Assembly: GCA_002508425.1 (NCBI GenBank)
Contig: DAKU01000076.1
Span: forward strand, 1-39,584
Length of the DNA stretch: 39,584 nt
Direction of reading: 5' to 3'
From: Methanosarcinaceae archaeon UBA470
Lineage (GTDB): Archaea > Halobacteriota > Methanosarcinia > Methanosarcinales > Methanosarcinaceae
Shown: positions 33,146-39,584 of the stretch, one piece after another
How the letters are laid out: every line of letters starts with the position of its first letter
How positions within the stretch are numbered: position 1 is the first letter of the stretch
Translations under genes and position numbers: made by a program
The notes under the pieces: generated by a model
Seen by the model: the letters and a program-made list of their open reading frames with translations, nothing else
Told to the model about the DNA's origin: nothing
Database searches by the model: none

Positions 33146-34042
33146 TCATGTATAGGGTTCACAATGAATGTAGAGGATGCTATCGTTCCCATACTTTTCG
33201 CGGAAACGTTTCTCTACTTCAGAACATATATCATGGGCTTCAATAAGGCTAAGGTTCATATCCACCTGGATATGCACATCAGTGGCAATATTGTTGCCAA
33301 CTCTTCTTGTTTTAAGTTTGTGGAAGTCTTTAACACCATCAGTTGATGTAATGATCTGTTGTATGTCTTCAATGACATCTTTTGCAGGAGCTGCCTCAGT
33401 AAGCTCATTTGTATTCTTATATGTGATTTCAAATGCAACCTTAAATATGAAAAAACTTAGTATTACTGCTGCAATCGGATCCAGCACCGCCCACTTACCT
33501 CCAAGGACTATTGCTCCTCCGATCCCCAGCATTGTTCCCACAGATGAGAATGCATCTGATCGGTGATGCCATGCGTTTGCAACCATTGCATCACTTTTTA
33601 GATTATTTGCATAATTTAAGGTATATCTGTACAACCATTCTTTTGTAAGGATGGAAAACACTGCAGCAATTAAAGCTATCATCCCCGGTTGTTCGAGCTT
33701 TCCCCCATTGATTACCAAAAGGATCTTACTCAGGCCACCTAAAAAGATCTCTACTCCAATTATAAAAAGTACAATTCCCACAAAAGCAGCACACAAAGTC
33801 TCAATTTTGCCATGTCCATAATGGTGGTTATTGTCTGCAGGTTTTCCTGCAACTTTTATTCCTACTATTACTACTATGTCTGTGATAAAATCCGAAAATG
33901 AATGGATAGCATCTGCGATCATTGCCGCACTGTTGCCTAAGATTCCAGCAATGAACTTAAAAATGGTAAGGATAATGTTTACTATCATCCCGTTTGTGGT
34001 TACTTTTACTGCAGTTCCACTTCGTTCATTCTCTGTGTGCAT
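33146..34042 (-). CDS. Cation diffusion facilitator (CDF) metal transporter
   Basis: 298 residues: six membrane segments and a C-terminal cytoplasmic ferredoxin-like domain. Metal sites are visible in ADAIHSFSDF (helix 2) and ANAWHHRSDAFSS (helix 5), with HHYGHGKIE in the loop between helices. Members export Zn, Fe, Mn or Co with proton antiport; the HxxxD pairs favour zinc, but this is not certain. It is a lone gene convergent with the MazG-like gene, 20 nt apart. Confidence 0.93.
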   Translation of the reverse strand: MHTENERSGTAVKVTTNGMIVNIILTIFKFIAGILGNSAAMIADAIHSFSDFITDIVVIVGIKVAGKPADNNHHYGHGKIETLCAAFVGIVLFIIGVEIFLGGLSKILLVINGGKLEQPGMIALIAAVFSILTKEWLYRYTLNYANNLKSDAMVANAWHHRSDAFSSVGTMLGIGGAIVLGGKWAVLDPIAAVILSFFIFKVAFEITYKNTNELTEAAPAKDVIEDIQQIITSTDGVKDFHKLKTRRVGNNIATDVHIQVDMNLSLIEAHDICSEVEKRFREKYGNDSILYIHCEPYT

Positions 34043-34261
34043 GCTGTTAGATGCTCCATTGACTTAAATAAAGATTAATATATCTCTATTTAACTCTTTG
34101 CGTATTGTTTGGCCTCCTTCTTCTCTTTTGAGTCCCTCTATTGCTTCTTATATCCTTCATTTATTAACCATTTAAAAATATGTTTTGGGCACCTATCTTT
34201 TCAAAGGCAAAAATCAATTTTTGATTACGATACTAGCCTACTTTTTTACATTTCAGAACAA

Positions 34262-34308
34262 TTTAAATAGATCGAATACAGAATTATTTACGTGTAAGAG
34301 GGGTGGTG
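34262..34308 (+). promoter_or_regulatory. TATA box and strong ribosome binding site of the PGF-CTERM gene
   Basis: TTTAAATA at 34262-34269 is followed at 34299-34308 by GAGGGGTGGT, a long Shine-Dalgarno match, 4-5 nt before ATG 34313. This is the leadered type of start, unlike most other promoters here. Confidence 0.5.
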
Positions 34309-34312
34309 CATT

Positions 34313-35275
34313 ATGGTTAACAATGGCAGGATCTATTGTACAGCTATTTTCTTGCTGGCACTAGCCATTTTTGCAAGCGGCTGTATAAAGAATTTTGAAG
34401 AAGAATCAAATGTCATAATAGCAGACACTGAATTGTCTGCAGACAAAGTGACAAGTTCTTTTGTAGATATCAACATAACGACTTTTATTCTTCATACAAG
34501 CGGGGTTCAGAAAAACGATACTTCGCTGGAACTTAAGGTATTTGACCGCAGTACCGGTCTTCTCAAATTGCGCAATACTGTAGATGTGGGTTTCATAAAG
34601 GAAGGTGAAACATCTTCAATATCTCAGTCTATCAGGTTACCCAAAGAAGGACAATACAGGATAGAATCTGTGCTATATGAAGGTAACAAGACAAAGCATA
34701 CAGCAGAGATACAGCTGAGTGGACTTGAAGGCCTGAAGACCGATGTACAGGAAATAGGCATAGGTATAGATAGCATGGATTTTCTGGTCAGGAAGGTTGT
34801 AGGTAATAATGTTGTGATAGAGAATGACATCTATCTTACAAATGCAGGTTATAATGTGAGTCAAGACTACAAGATGCTGGTGAAAGCCCGCGAAATGGAT
34901 GCTCGCCTTCTAGTGGATAAAGTCTGGACAACCACCGGAACAATTGGTCCGGAAGAAACCGTCGTAAGAAGTGTAAATCTTACTGTGCCTGACAATTACA
35001 ATTATGTTGTCGAGGTAATCATCTGGAAAGATAACACTATTGTGAAGCGTGGGGAGGACTATGTTCAGCTGAATCCGGAAAAAGTTATTGATAAGGATAA
35101 AACTGTAGAATCCAAGGATATTACAACTAGTGATTTTGTAGTAGAGGAAACTCCAACAGAAGCACCTTCATATGAAGAGCCTTATCCAGAGGAAGCAACA
35201 CCTGGATTTGGATCAGGTCTTGCTATAATATCTCTAATTGCAGCATTGATCATCTTCAGGAGGGGATCTGTATGA
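34313..35275 (+). CDS. Surface protein with lipobox and PGF-CTERM sorting signal
   Basis: 320 residues. The N-terminus is a signal peptide ending in a lipobox (AIFASGC, lipid-modifiable C24). Two beta-sandwich-like regions follow (about 30-150 and 150-265), then a low-complexity Glu/Pro/Thr linker. At the end comes PGF, a hydrophobic helix and RRGS, the PGF-CTERM signal recognised by archaeosortase A. Several N-x-S/T sequons suggest glycosylation. It resembles the DUF7490-type surface proteins of methanogens, of unknown role. Having both a lipobox and a C-terminal sorting tail is notable. The stop overlaps the next start (ATGA). Confidence 0.82.
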   Translation: MVNNGRIYCTAIFLLALAIFASGCIKNFEEESNVIIADTELSADKVTSSFVDINITTFILHTSGVQKNDTSLELKVFDRSTGLLKLRNTVDVGFIKEGETSSISQSIRLPKEGQYRIESVLYEGNKTKHTAEIQLSGLEGLKTDVQEIGIGIDSMDFLVRKVVGNNVVIENDIYLTNAGYNVSQDYKMLVKAREMDARLLVDKVWTTTGTIGPEETVVRSVNLTVPDNYNYVVEVIIWKDNTIVKRGEDYVQLNPEKVIDKDKTVESKDITTSDFVVEETPTEAPSYEEPYPEEATPGFGSGLAIISLIAALIIFRRGSV

Positions 35276-35568
35276 GTGGGGAATTAAAAGAAACCGGAAC
35301 TATGGGGCAGGTGCAATCTCCTGCACCAGTAAAGGCGAAAGAGAAAAAAGAACCAACAATGGAGGACTATTTCAGGGGAGGTCTATTTGTATTGGTAGTC
35401 CTCTTGCTTGCAATTTCTTCTCTTCAGTTCGTCGGCTCGGTAGATCAGGTAATCTATACATGGTTTGAATCGCAATATATTCCTATCATCAGGGCTGTGT
35501 TTAATTTTGCAGTGGTAGTTTTCTGTTTATATGTGATTAAATACCACCTGCTGAAAAAGAAGGTATAG
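35272..35568 (+). CDS. Small two-helix membrane protein coupled to the PGF-CTERM gene
   Basis: 98 residues. A soluble, charged N-terminus (about 1-35, with KAKEKKEPTMEDYF) is followed by two membrane helices (about 36-55 and 70-90) and a basic end LLKKKV. No catalytic motif is seen and no named family is claimed. Its ATG overlaps the stop of the surface protein gene, so the two are made together and may work together, for example in export or anchoring; that is inference. Confidence 0.75.
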   Translation: MSGELKETGTMGQVQSPAPVKAKEKKEPTMEDYFRGGLFVLVVLLLAISSLQFVGSVDQVIYTWFESQYIPIIRAVFNFAVVVFCLYVIKYHLLKKKV

Positions 35569-35576
35569 ACTTCTTT

Positions 35577-35588
35577 GGATATATATCC
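35577..35588. repeat. 12-nt perfect palindrome GGATATATATCC
   Basis: It lies 8 nt after the stop of the small membrane gene and 70 nt before the U32 gene. It could be an operator for the U32 promoter or part of a terminator; its low complexity makes chance possible. Confidence 0.3.
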
Positions 35589-35596
35589 CCGAACAT

Positions 35597-35630
35597 TGGC
35601 CGGAAACTTCAAAGCCTTCTGGCCATCTTT
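35597..35630 (+). terminator. Hairpin plus T-run before the U32 gene
   Basis: TGGCC (35597-35601) pairs with GGCCA (35621-35625), with GAA/TTC extending the stem, and TCTTTT follows at once. It would end the upstream surface-protein transcript. Confidence 0.4.
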
Positions 35631-35637
35631 TATATAT
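35628..35637 (+). promoter_or_regulatory. TATA box of the U32 gene
   Basis: TTTTATATAT is centred about 27 nt before ATG 35660, partly overlapping the T-run of the hairpin upstream. No ribosome binding site precedes the ATG. Confidence 0.45.
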
Positions 35638-35659
35638 TGTGACATCATCAAAACCCCTT

Positions 35660-38104
35660 ATGTCCCATATCCCTGAACTTCTGGCTCCAGCTGGCGATAT
35701 GCTATCTCTTAAGGCTGCTGTGGAGAATGGTGCAGATGCAGTATACCTGGGAGTTAAGAAGCTCAGTGCCAGAGCATACGCTTCTAATTTTTCTCTTGAT
35801 GAACTGGAACAGGCTATAGACTATGCTCATCTCAGAGGGGTGAAGGTATACGTTACAGTGAACACTCTGATAAAAGATGCTGAATTTTATGAGGCTGCTC
35901 AAACGCTGCAAAATATTGCAGCATATGGAGCAGATGCTGTAATAGTGCAGGACATGGGCTTACTTTCCTTCTTACGCGAGGTCCTGCCCGAACTTCCTGT
36001 ACATGCAAGCACACAGATGACAGTTCATAATAGTGAAAGCGTGCGTTTACTCGAAGGCCTGGGTGTAAAAAGAATCGTCCTTGCAAGAGAGCTATCACTT
36101 GAATCTATTTGTTCTATCCGCAATAACACACAAGTGGAACTAGAGGTATTCATTCACGGAGCCTTGTGTGTCTGTTATTCCGGACAATGCCTCTTTAGCA
36201 GCATGATAGGTGGCAGAAGCGGCAATAGAGGGCACTGTGCACAGCCTTGCCGCAAACAGTATGCTCTTAAGAAGAATGGAAAACAAGTAAAGCTGCAAGA
36301 TAATTTCCTGTTAAGCCCAAAAGATCTGAATACTTCTAAAATTCTTCCCCTTCTTATTGAAGCTGGTGTTTCATCTCTTAAGATAGAAGGGAGGATGAAA
36401 CGTCCGGAATATGTGGCAGGGGTAGTAAGTATTTATAGGCAGCTTCTGGATCGGTATGCAGCAGATCCAGCAGGTTATTTTGTATCCAAGGAAGAGTTAA
36501 GGGCGCTTGAACAGCTTTTTAACAGAGGTTTTACTCACGCATATCTTTCAGGGAAACCACGCCAAGAGTTGATGGATCACGGTGTTCCATATAATAGGGG
36601 GGTTCTGGTGGGCACTGTGAAGGGGCAATCTAGAGGAGGGTATGTAAGCCTTAAATTGTCAGCTCCTCTTAATATCGGCGATGGAATAGGTTTTTCAGGT
36701 GAGGATGTAGGTGAGAGCGTGACCAAAATGCTCTACAAAGGCAGACCAATCGCTTCCGCTGATAAAGATATGATCGTAGACCTCTCCCTTTCCAACTATG
36801 TATCCTCAGGCATGCAAGTATACAGGACTTCTGATGTCTCACTTCTGAAATCTATGGAAAGATCTTTTTCTTCTCAAGCACCTGTGCGCAAAATTCCATT
36901 GAGGCTTAGACTTACAGCTATAGCGGGTAAAAATCTGAAACTGGATATACAAGACAGTGAGGACAACATAGCAAGGATTGTTTCTGAATATGTTGTACAG
37001 CCATCCCAAAAAAATCCGACAACTAAGGAGGATATCGAAAAACAGCTCTTGAAGCTTGGAAATACTGTTTTCTATCCTGCCTCAGTGGATATTGTTTCAA
37101 GTTTGGATATTTTCATTCCTATCAAGGAACTGAACAACATACGCAACATTACTGTTCAGGAAATGGAGAAGAAAAGAACAGGCAAATGGAAACGCACATT
37201 TGAGCCCTTTATTTTTTCATTTCCACCTCAGCACGATCCAAAAACAGGAAAACCTTTGCTGGTTGTCAGTGTGAATAATTTTGATAGCTTGCTATCTGCA
37301 GCTGATGAAGGTGCAGATGTCATTTATTATGGGGATGAAAACCATCGTATTCATAAGAAAATCGAACTGGAAGAGGCAAACGATATTGCATTTAGAACAG
37401 GGTGTATGATTTATCTCACAACACCATCTATTGTTTGGGATAATGAAATGAATGAACTACAATTGCTTATCCGGGAGGCATTGGAAGTAGGTTTTCATGG
37501 ATTGCTTGTTAGCAACCTTGGTGTTCTTAGATTAGTACAGCAAATGGGTTGCAATTTTATTGTCGATCATCCTCTTAATATTTTCAATCACAGATCAGTT
37601 TCATTTTTCCATAAATCAGGTGCAGAAGCTGTTGTATTATCTCCGGAACTTACAATGGAACAGGTTTCATCTTTGAGCAGGTATGGGAATGTGGAATGTA
37701 TGGTGCATGGAAACCTGCAACTCATGGTTATGGAGAATTGTATTGTTGGAAGTTTGCTTGGAGGTAAAGGTGAAGCTTGTTCCATGCCTTGCAAAGCAAA
37801 TGAATTTACAATTGTTGATGAAAAAGGTTTTGAATTTCCATTATTTATGGATGAACACTGCAGAACCCACGTTTTCAATTCCAGGGAATTATGTCTGCTG
37901 GATGATATTTCAAGCTTTGTGAAAGCAGGTATCAGCAGATTAAGAATAGATGCTAGGTATATGGATTCAAAGAATGTGAGAAAAGTTGTAGCTGCCTACA
38001 AACAAAGTATAGAAGAATGTGTGTCTCAGGAAGCTTTTGGTCTTACTTGCAAGGATATATCAGATAAATATACTAAAGGGCATTATTTCAGAGGTGTACT
38101 ATGA
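35660..38104 (+). CDS. Peptidase U32 family protein with two U32-like barrels
   Basis: 814 residues. The N-terminal U32 barrel has ELLAPAGDMLSLKAAVENGA, IHGALCVCYSGQCLFSSMIG and GHCAQPCR, with cysteines of the Fe-S type, and SLKIEGRMK. A DUF3656-like middle part (about 400-520) follows. A second, diverged barrel then has LLVVSVNNFDSLLSAADEGA, MVHGNLQLMVMENC and GEACSMPCKANEF. Bacterial relatives RlhA and TrhP hydroxylate 23S rRNA or tRNA rather than cleave protein, so an RNA-modifying role is plausible here. ATG 35660 fits a leaderless start; GTG 35639 is in frame but lies next to the TATA box. It overlaps the following gene as ATGA. Confidence 0.9.
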   Translation: MSHIPELLAPAGDMLSLKAAVENGADAVYLGVKKLSARAYASNFSLDELEQAIDYAHLRGVKVYVTVNTLIKDAEFYEAAQTLQNIAAYGADAVIVQDMGLLSFLREVLPELPVHASTQMTVHNSESVRLLEGLGVKRIVLARELSLESICSIRNNTQVELEVFIHGALCVCYSGQCLFSSMIGGRSGNRGHCAQPCRKQYALKKNGKQVKLQDNFLLSPKDLNTSKILPLLIEAGVSSLKIEGRMKRPEYVAGVVSIYRQLLDRYAADPAGYFVSKEELRALEQLFNRGFTHAYLSGKPRQELMDHGVPYNRGVLVGTVKGQSRGGYVSLKLSAPLNIGDGIGFSGEDVGESVTKMLYKGRPIASADKDMIVDLSLSNYVSSGMQVYRTSDVSLLKSMERSFSSQAPVRKIPLRLRLTAIAGKNLKLDIQDSEDNIARIVSEYVVQPSQKNPTTKEDIEKQLLKLGNTVFYPASVDIVSSLDIFIPIKELNNIRNITVQEMEKKRTGKWKRTFEPFIFSFPPQHDPKTGKPLLVVSVNNFDSLLSAADEGADVIYYGDENHRIHKKIELEEANDIAFRTGCMIYLTTPSIVWDNEMNELQLLIREALEVGFHGLLVSNLGVLRLVQQMGCNFIVDHPLNIFNHRSVSFFHKSGAEAVVLSPELTMEQVSSLSRYGNVECMVHGNLQLMVMENCIVGSLLGGKGEACSMPCKANEFTIVDEKGFEFPLFMDEHCRTHVFNSRELCLLDDISSFVKAGISRLRIDARYMDSKNVRKVVAAYKQSIEECVSQEAFGLTCKDISDKYTKGHYFRGVL

Positions 38105-38535
38105 AGGTCTTTTTTTCAGGCTCTATCCGAGGAGGTAGAGACTTATTATCAGTTTACCAATATCTTTGTACGCTCATTGTTTCTCAGGGTCATGAAGTTC
38201 TTAGTGAGCACGTAGCTGATCCAGAACTTGAAAAAGTAGAATCTTCTATGACGGAGCAGGAGATCTTTACAAAGGACATGGGTCTGTTAAAGCAGAGTGC
38301 ATGCCTTATTGCAGAGGTTAGTATGCCTTCTATCGGGGTTGGTTATGAAGTATGTGCCGCAATTCTAAAAGATATTCCCGTGCTTTGCCTGTACAAATCA
38401 GGTTCGAATGTGTCGGCTATGATCATGGGAAATCCTAATGTTATTCTGAAACAATATTCCACTGAGGAAGAGCTTGATATTACAGTGGCAAGTTTCCTTA
38501 TTTCTTTGCAGGCAGAATATATATACAATAGTTAA
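38101..38535 (+). CDS. DNPH1/Rcl-like 2'-deoxynucleoside 5'-phosphate N-hydrolase
   Basis: 144 residues, nucleoside 2-deoxyribosyltransferase fold. GSIRGG (7-12), SEHVAD, the EIFTKDMGLL aspartate region and the catalytic-Glu segment AEVSMPSIGVGYEV follow the human Rcl (DNPH1) pattern closely. DNPH1 splits the glycosidic bond of deoxynucleotides, including the modified hmdUMP, and so cleans the nucleotide pool. The ATG overlaps the U32 gene stop, so the two proteins are produced together. Confidence 0.88.
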   Translation: MKVFFSGSIRGGRDLLSVYQYLCTLIVSQGHEVLSEHVADPELEKVESSMTEQEIFTKDMGLLKQSACLIAEVSMPSIGVGYEVCAAILKDIPVLCLYKSGSNVSAMIMGNPNVILKQYSTEEELDITVASFLISLQAEYIYNS

Positions 38536-38543
38536 ATATTTAT
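38533..38543 (+). promoter_or_regulatory. TATA-like element of the BofA-like gene
   Basis: TTAAATATTTA overlaps the stop of the DNPH1-like gene and is centred about 28 nt before ATG 38567, so the small gene may have its own leaderless promoter. Confidence 0.4.
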
Positions 38544-38566
38544 TCTAAACCACTCATCTAATAAAT

Positions 38567-38812
38567 ATGGCAACAGAGATTGTAATTGTCTTGGCTGCAA
38601 TAGTAATTGCATACCTGCTTTACCATGTCCTGAAGACTGTAAAGAACATGGTCGTAAATGCTATCATCGGGTTGCTGGTACTTGTTATAGCTAATATTGT
38701 TCTTGGGCTGGGAATAGCATACACATGGGTTGTGGTTCTAACTTGTGCAATTGCAGGTGTTGTTGGAGCTATTCTTGTAATCTTACTGCACTACGTTGGC
38801 ATCTTTTTCTGA
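38567..38812 (+). CDS. BofA-like small membrane protein
   Basis: 81 residues, nearly all hydrophobic, with three likely helices. It fits the pro-sigmaK processing inhibitor BofA family in length and in the central NAIIGLLVLVIANIVLGLGI stretch. In Bacillus BofA inhibits an intramembrane protease during sporulation. Archaea do not sporulate, so the role here is unknown, perhaps membrane protease control. It overlaps the convergent methyltransferase gene by 30 nt. Confidence 0.82.
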   Translation: MATEIVIVLAAIVIAYLLYHVLKTVKNMVVNAIIGLLVLVIANIVLGLGIAYTWVVVLTCAIAGVVGAILVILLHYVGIFF

Positions 38813-39584
38813 TGCTCTCCGCATCACGGCACTTATCATGTGCCGCATATGCTTCTTTCCCATGTAGTTTCTTTCCATTATGTTGTCCTTAAGTTCAAGG
38901 AACTCGAATCCTGTAAAAAGTGTTCTTACTTCCTCCAATGTGAAATAATGGTAGAGTATCCCATGTTGACGCACAAAAGTGCGTTCTTCTACTTCCTCTC
39001 CTCCAAATCTCATATCCTGAGAACCAAACACCTCAAAAAAGACCAAACCATTAGATTTCAAAATTCTTTTCATCTCTGAGACTGCAGTGTATCTCCCCGG
39101 TTCGGTCAGGTGCTGCAGTACTCCTAGGCATATAACGGCATCAAAAGTCTCTCCCTTTAAGGGTAGGTGAGTAAGGCTTGCAGTGGCATAATCAGCTTTT
39201 CGATTCTGTTTTTCCAGGTAATCCTTTGCTCTAGTCAAAGCTGTAAATGAAATATCTATGCCTGTCGTGCTATAGCTGGAAGAAAGGGGTAATAAATGTC
39301 TTCCGCATCCGCATCCAACATCCAGTACTCTGCTTTCTTTAGGAAGCCTTTCTGTTATATGGGATATTGAGCCAGCACATCCCCATTGCAGATGTCTGTA
39401 CTCCTTTTCCCATGCAAAGATATGTTCTTTTTCTATCAATTCTATATTATGGCCTGTAACTTGCAGCTTCACTGAATCTCTTTGCAAGGAAGTCCTTTTC
39501 CATTGATGAAAGGAACCATCCGGCTTTGGGGCCGGATTGTTGTCCCAAAACTGCCAGGTAAATAGCTTTGAACATCTCAGTGGG
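38783..39584 (-). CDS. Class I SAM-dependent methyltransferase, partial at the right edge
   Basis: The core is a methyltransferase with motif I RVLDVGCGCGRHLLPL, an acidic TGIDIS loop, VICLGVLQHL and EMKRILKSNG. The substrate is unknown. The first canonical in-frame start inside the window is TTG 39487 (234 residues), with a weak AGGA upstream. However, the same frame stays open to the window end and reads like protein (for example KLFTWQFWDNNPAPKPDG), and base composition there is like coding DNA. The gene therefore probably starts beyond position 39584, with an N-terminal part not seen here. Confidence 0.8.
   Translation of the reverse strand, partial: PLRCSKLFTWQFWDNNPAPKPDGSFHQWKRTSLQRDSVKLQVTGHNIELIEKEHIFAWEKEYRHLQWGCAGSISHITERLPKESRVLDVGCGCGRHLLPLSSSYSTTGIDISFTALTRAKDYLEKQNRKADYATASLTHLPLKGETFDAVICLGVLQHLTEPGRYTAVSEMKRILKSNGLVFFEVFGSQDMRFGGEEVEERTFVRQHGILYHYFTLEEVRTLFTGFEFLELKDNIMERNYMGKKHMRHMISAVMRRASEKDANVVQ

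Noticed and set aside
1..39584. tRNA, rRNA, CRISPR array, IS element or prophage
   Set aside because: I found no T-loop consensus in a proper context (the GGTTCGAAT near 5920 is inside the UbiA gene), no spaced direct repeats and no transposase or integrase frame.

Overview
The window is chromosomal DNA of a methanogenic archaeon, most likely in the order Methanosarcinales. It carries the genes that accompany methyl-coenzyme M reductase in methanogens (AtwA and methanogenesis marker proteins 3, 5, 6, 7, 15 and 17), a regulator of the FilR1/Msr type, and general archaeal genes (FEN-1, aIF-5A, Trm-G10, type II methionine aminopeptidase, a PGF-CTERM protein). No genus can be named from sequence alone. 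I saw no rRNA, tRNA, CRISPR array, insertion sequence or prophage. The gene content looks like stable core genome.

Layout. 1-4.8 kb: a tRNA G10 methyltransferase diverges from a multidomain PP-loop/ferredoxin protein of the PAPS-reductase type, followed by TTG-started purH. 4.9-10.4 kb: a FilR1/Msr-type regulator faces a UbiA prenyltransferase; leaderless gpmI faces fen1, which follows a small unknown gene; then a small membrane/coiled-coil gene. 10.4-12.0 kb: a tiny membrane-protein ORF interrupted by TAA, a gene with an Mrr/McrB-type accessory domain that seems to start at CTG, and a DUF5658 membrane gene. 12.1-16.4 kb: two M24 peptidases (Xaa-Pro type and methionine aminopeptidase), a secreted unknown, a DUF1805 protein and a presenilin-like intramembrane protease. 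16.4-23.7 kb: one tightly packed minus-strand operon, atwA-mmp3-mmp6-mmp5-mmp15-mmp17-mmp7, plus a final AhpD-like CxxC protein. 23.9-27.7 kb: a soluble P-type-ATPase-like HAD protein diverges from an operon of a secreted matrixin-like metalloprotease, O6-alkylguanine-DNA alkyltransferase and a tungsten aldehyde oxidoreductase. 27.8-33.1 kb: aIF-5A, agmatinase, an HVO_0476-type zinc protein with pcm, a BFN/DUF151 protein, DUF1614, hisF and a MazG-like protein. 33.1-39.6 kb: a CDF transporter, a PGF-CTERM lipoprotein-like protein with a small membrane partner, a double U32 peptidase-family protein overlapping a DNPH1-like hydrolase, a BofA-like protein, and a methyltransferase that seems to run off the right edge.

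How it fits together. The operon at 16.4-23.7 kb is the functional centre: A2 and several Mmp proteins are the ATP-driven machinery that reductively activates methyl-CoM reductase, the last step of methanogenesis. The remaining genes are mostly housekeeping (purine and histidine synthesis, glycolysis/gluconeogenesis, translation, protein and DNA repair, protein processing) and cell-surface genes.

Two modes of translation initiation can be seen. About ten transcription units have a TATA box 25-30 nt before an ATG and no Shine-Dalgarno site, so they are probably leaderless. Units starting at TTG, GTG or CTG, and operon-internal genes, carry clear GGTG/GGAGG-type sites. The most unusual local features are the interrupted mini-gene at 10682-10783, the CTG start at 10861, the AhpD-like gene attached to the activation operon, and a palindrome in front of aIF-5A.
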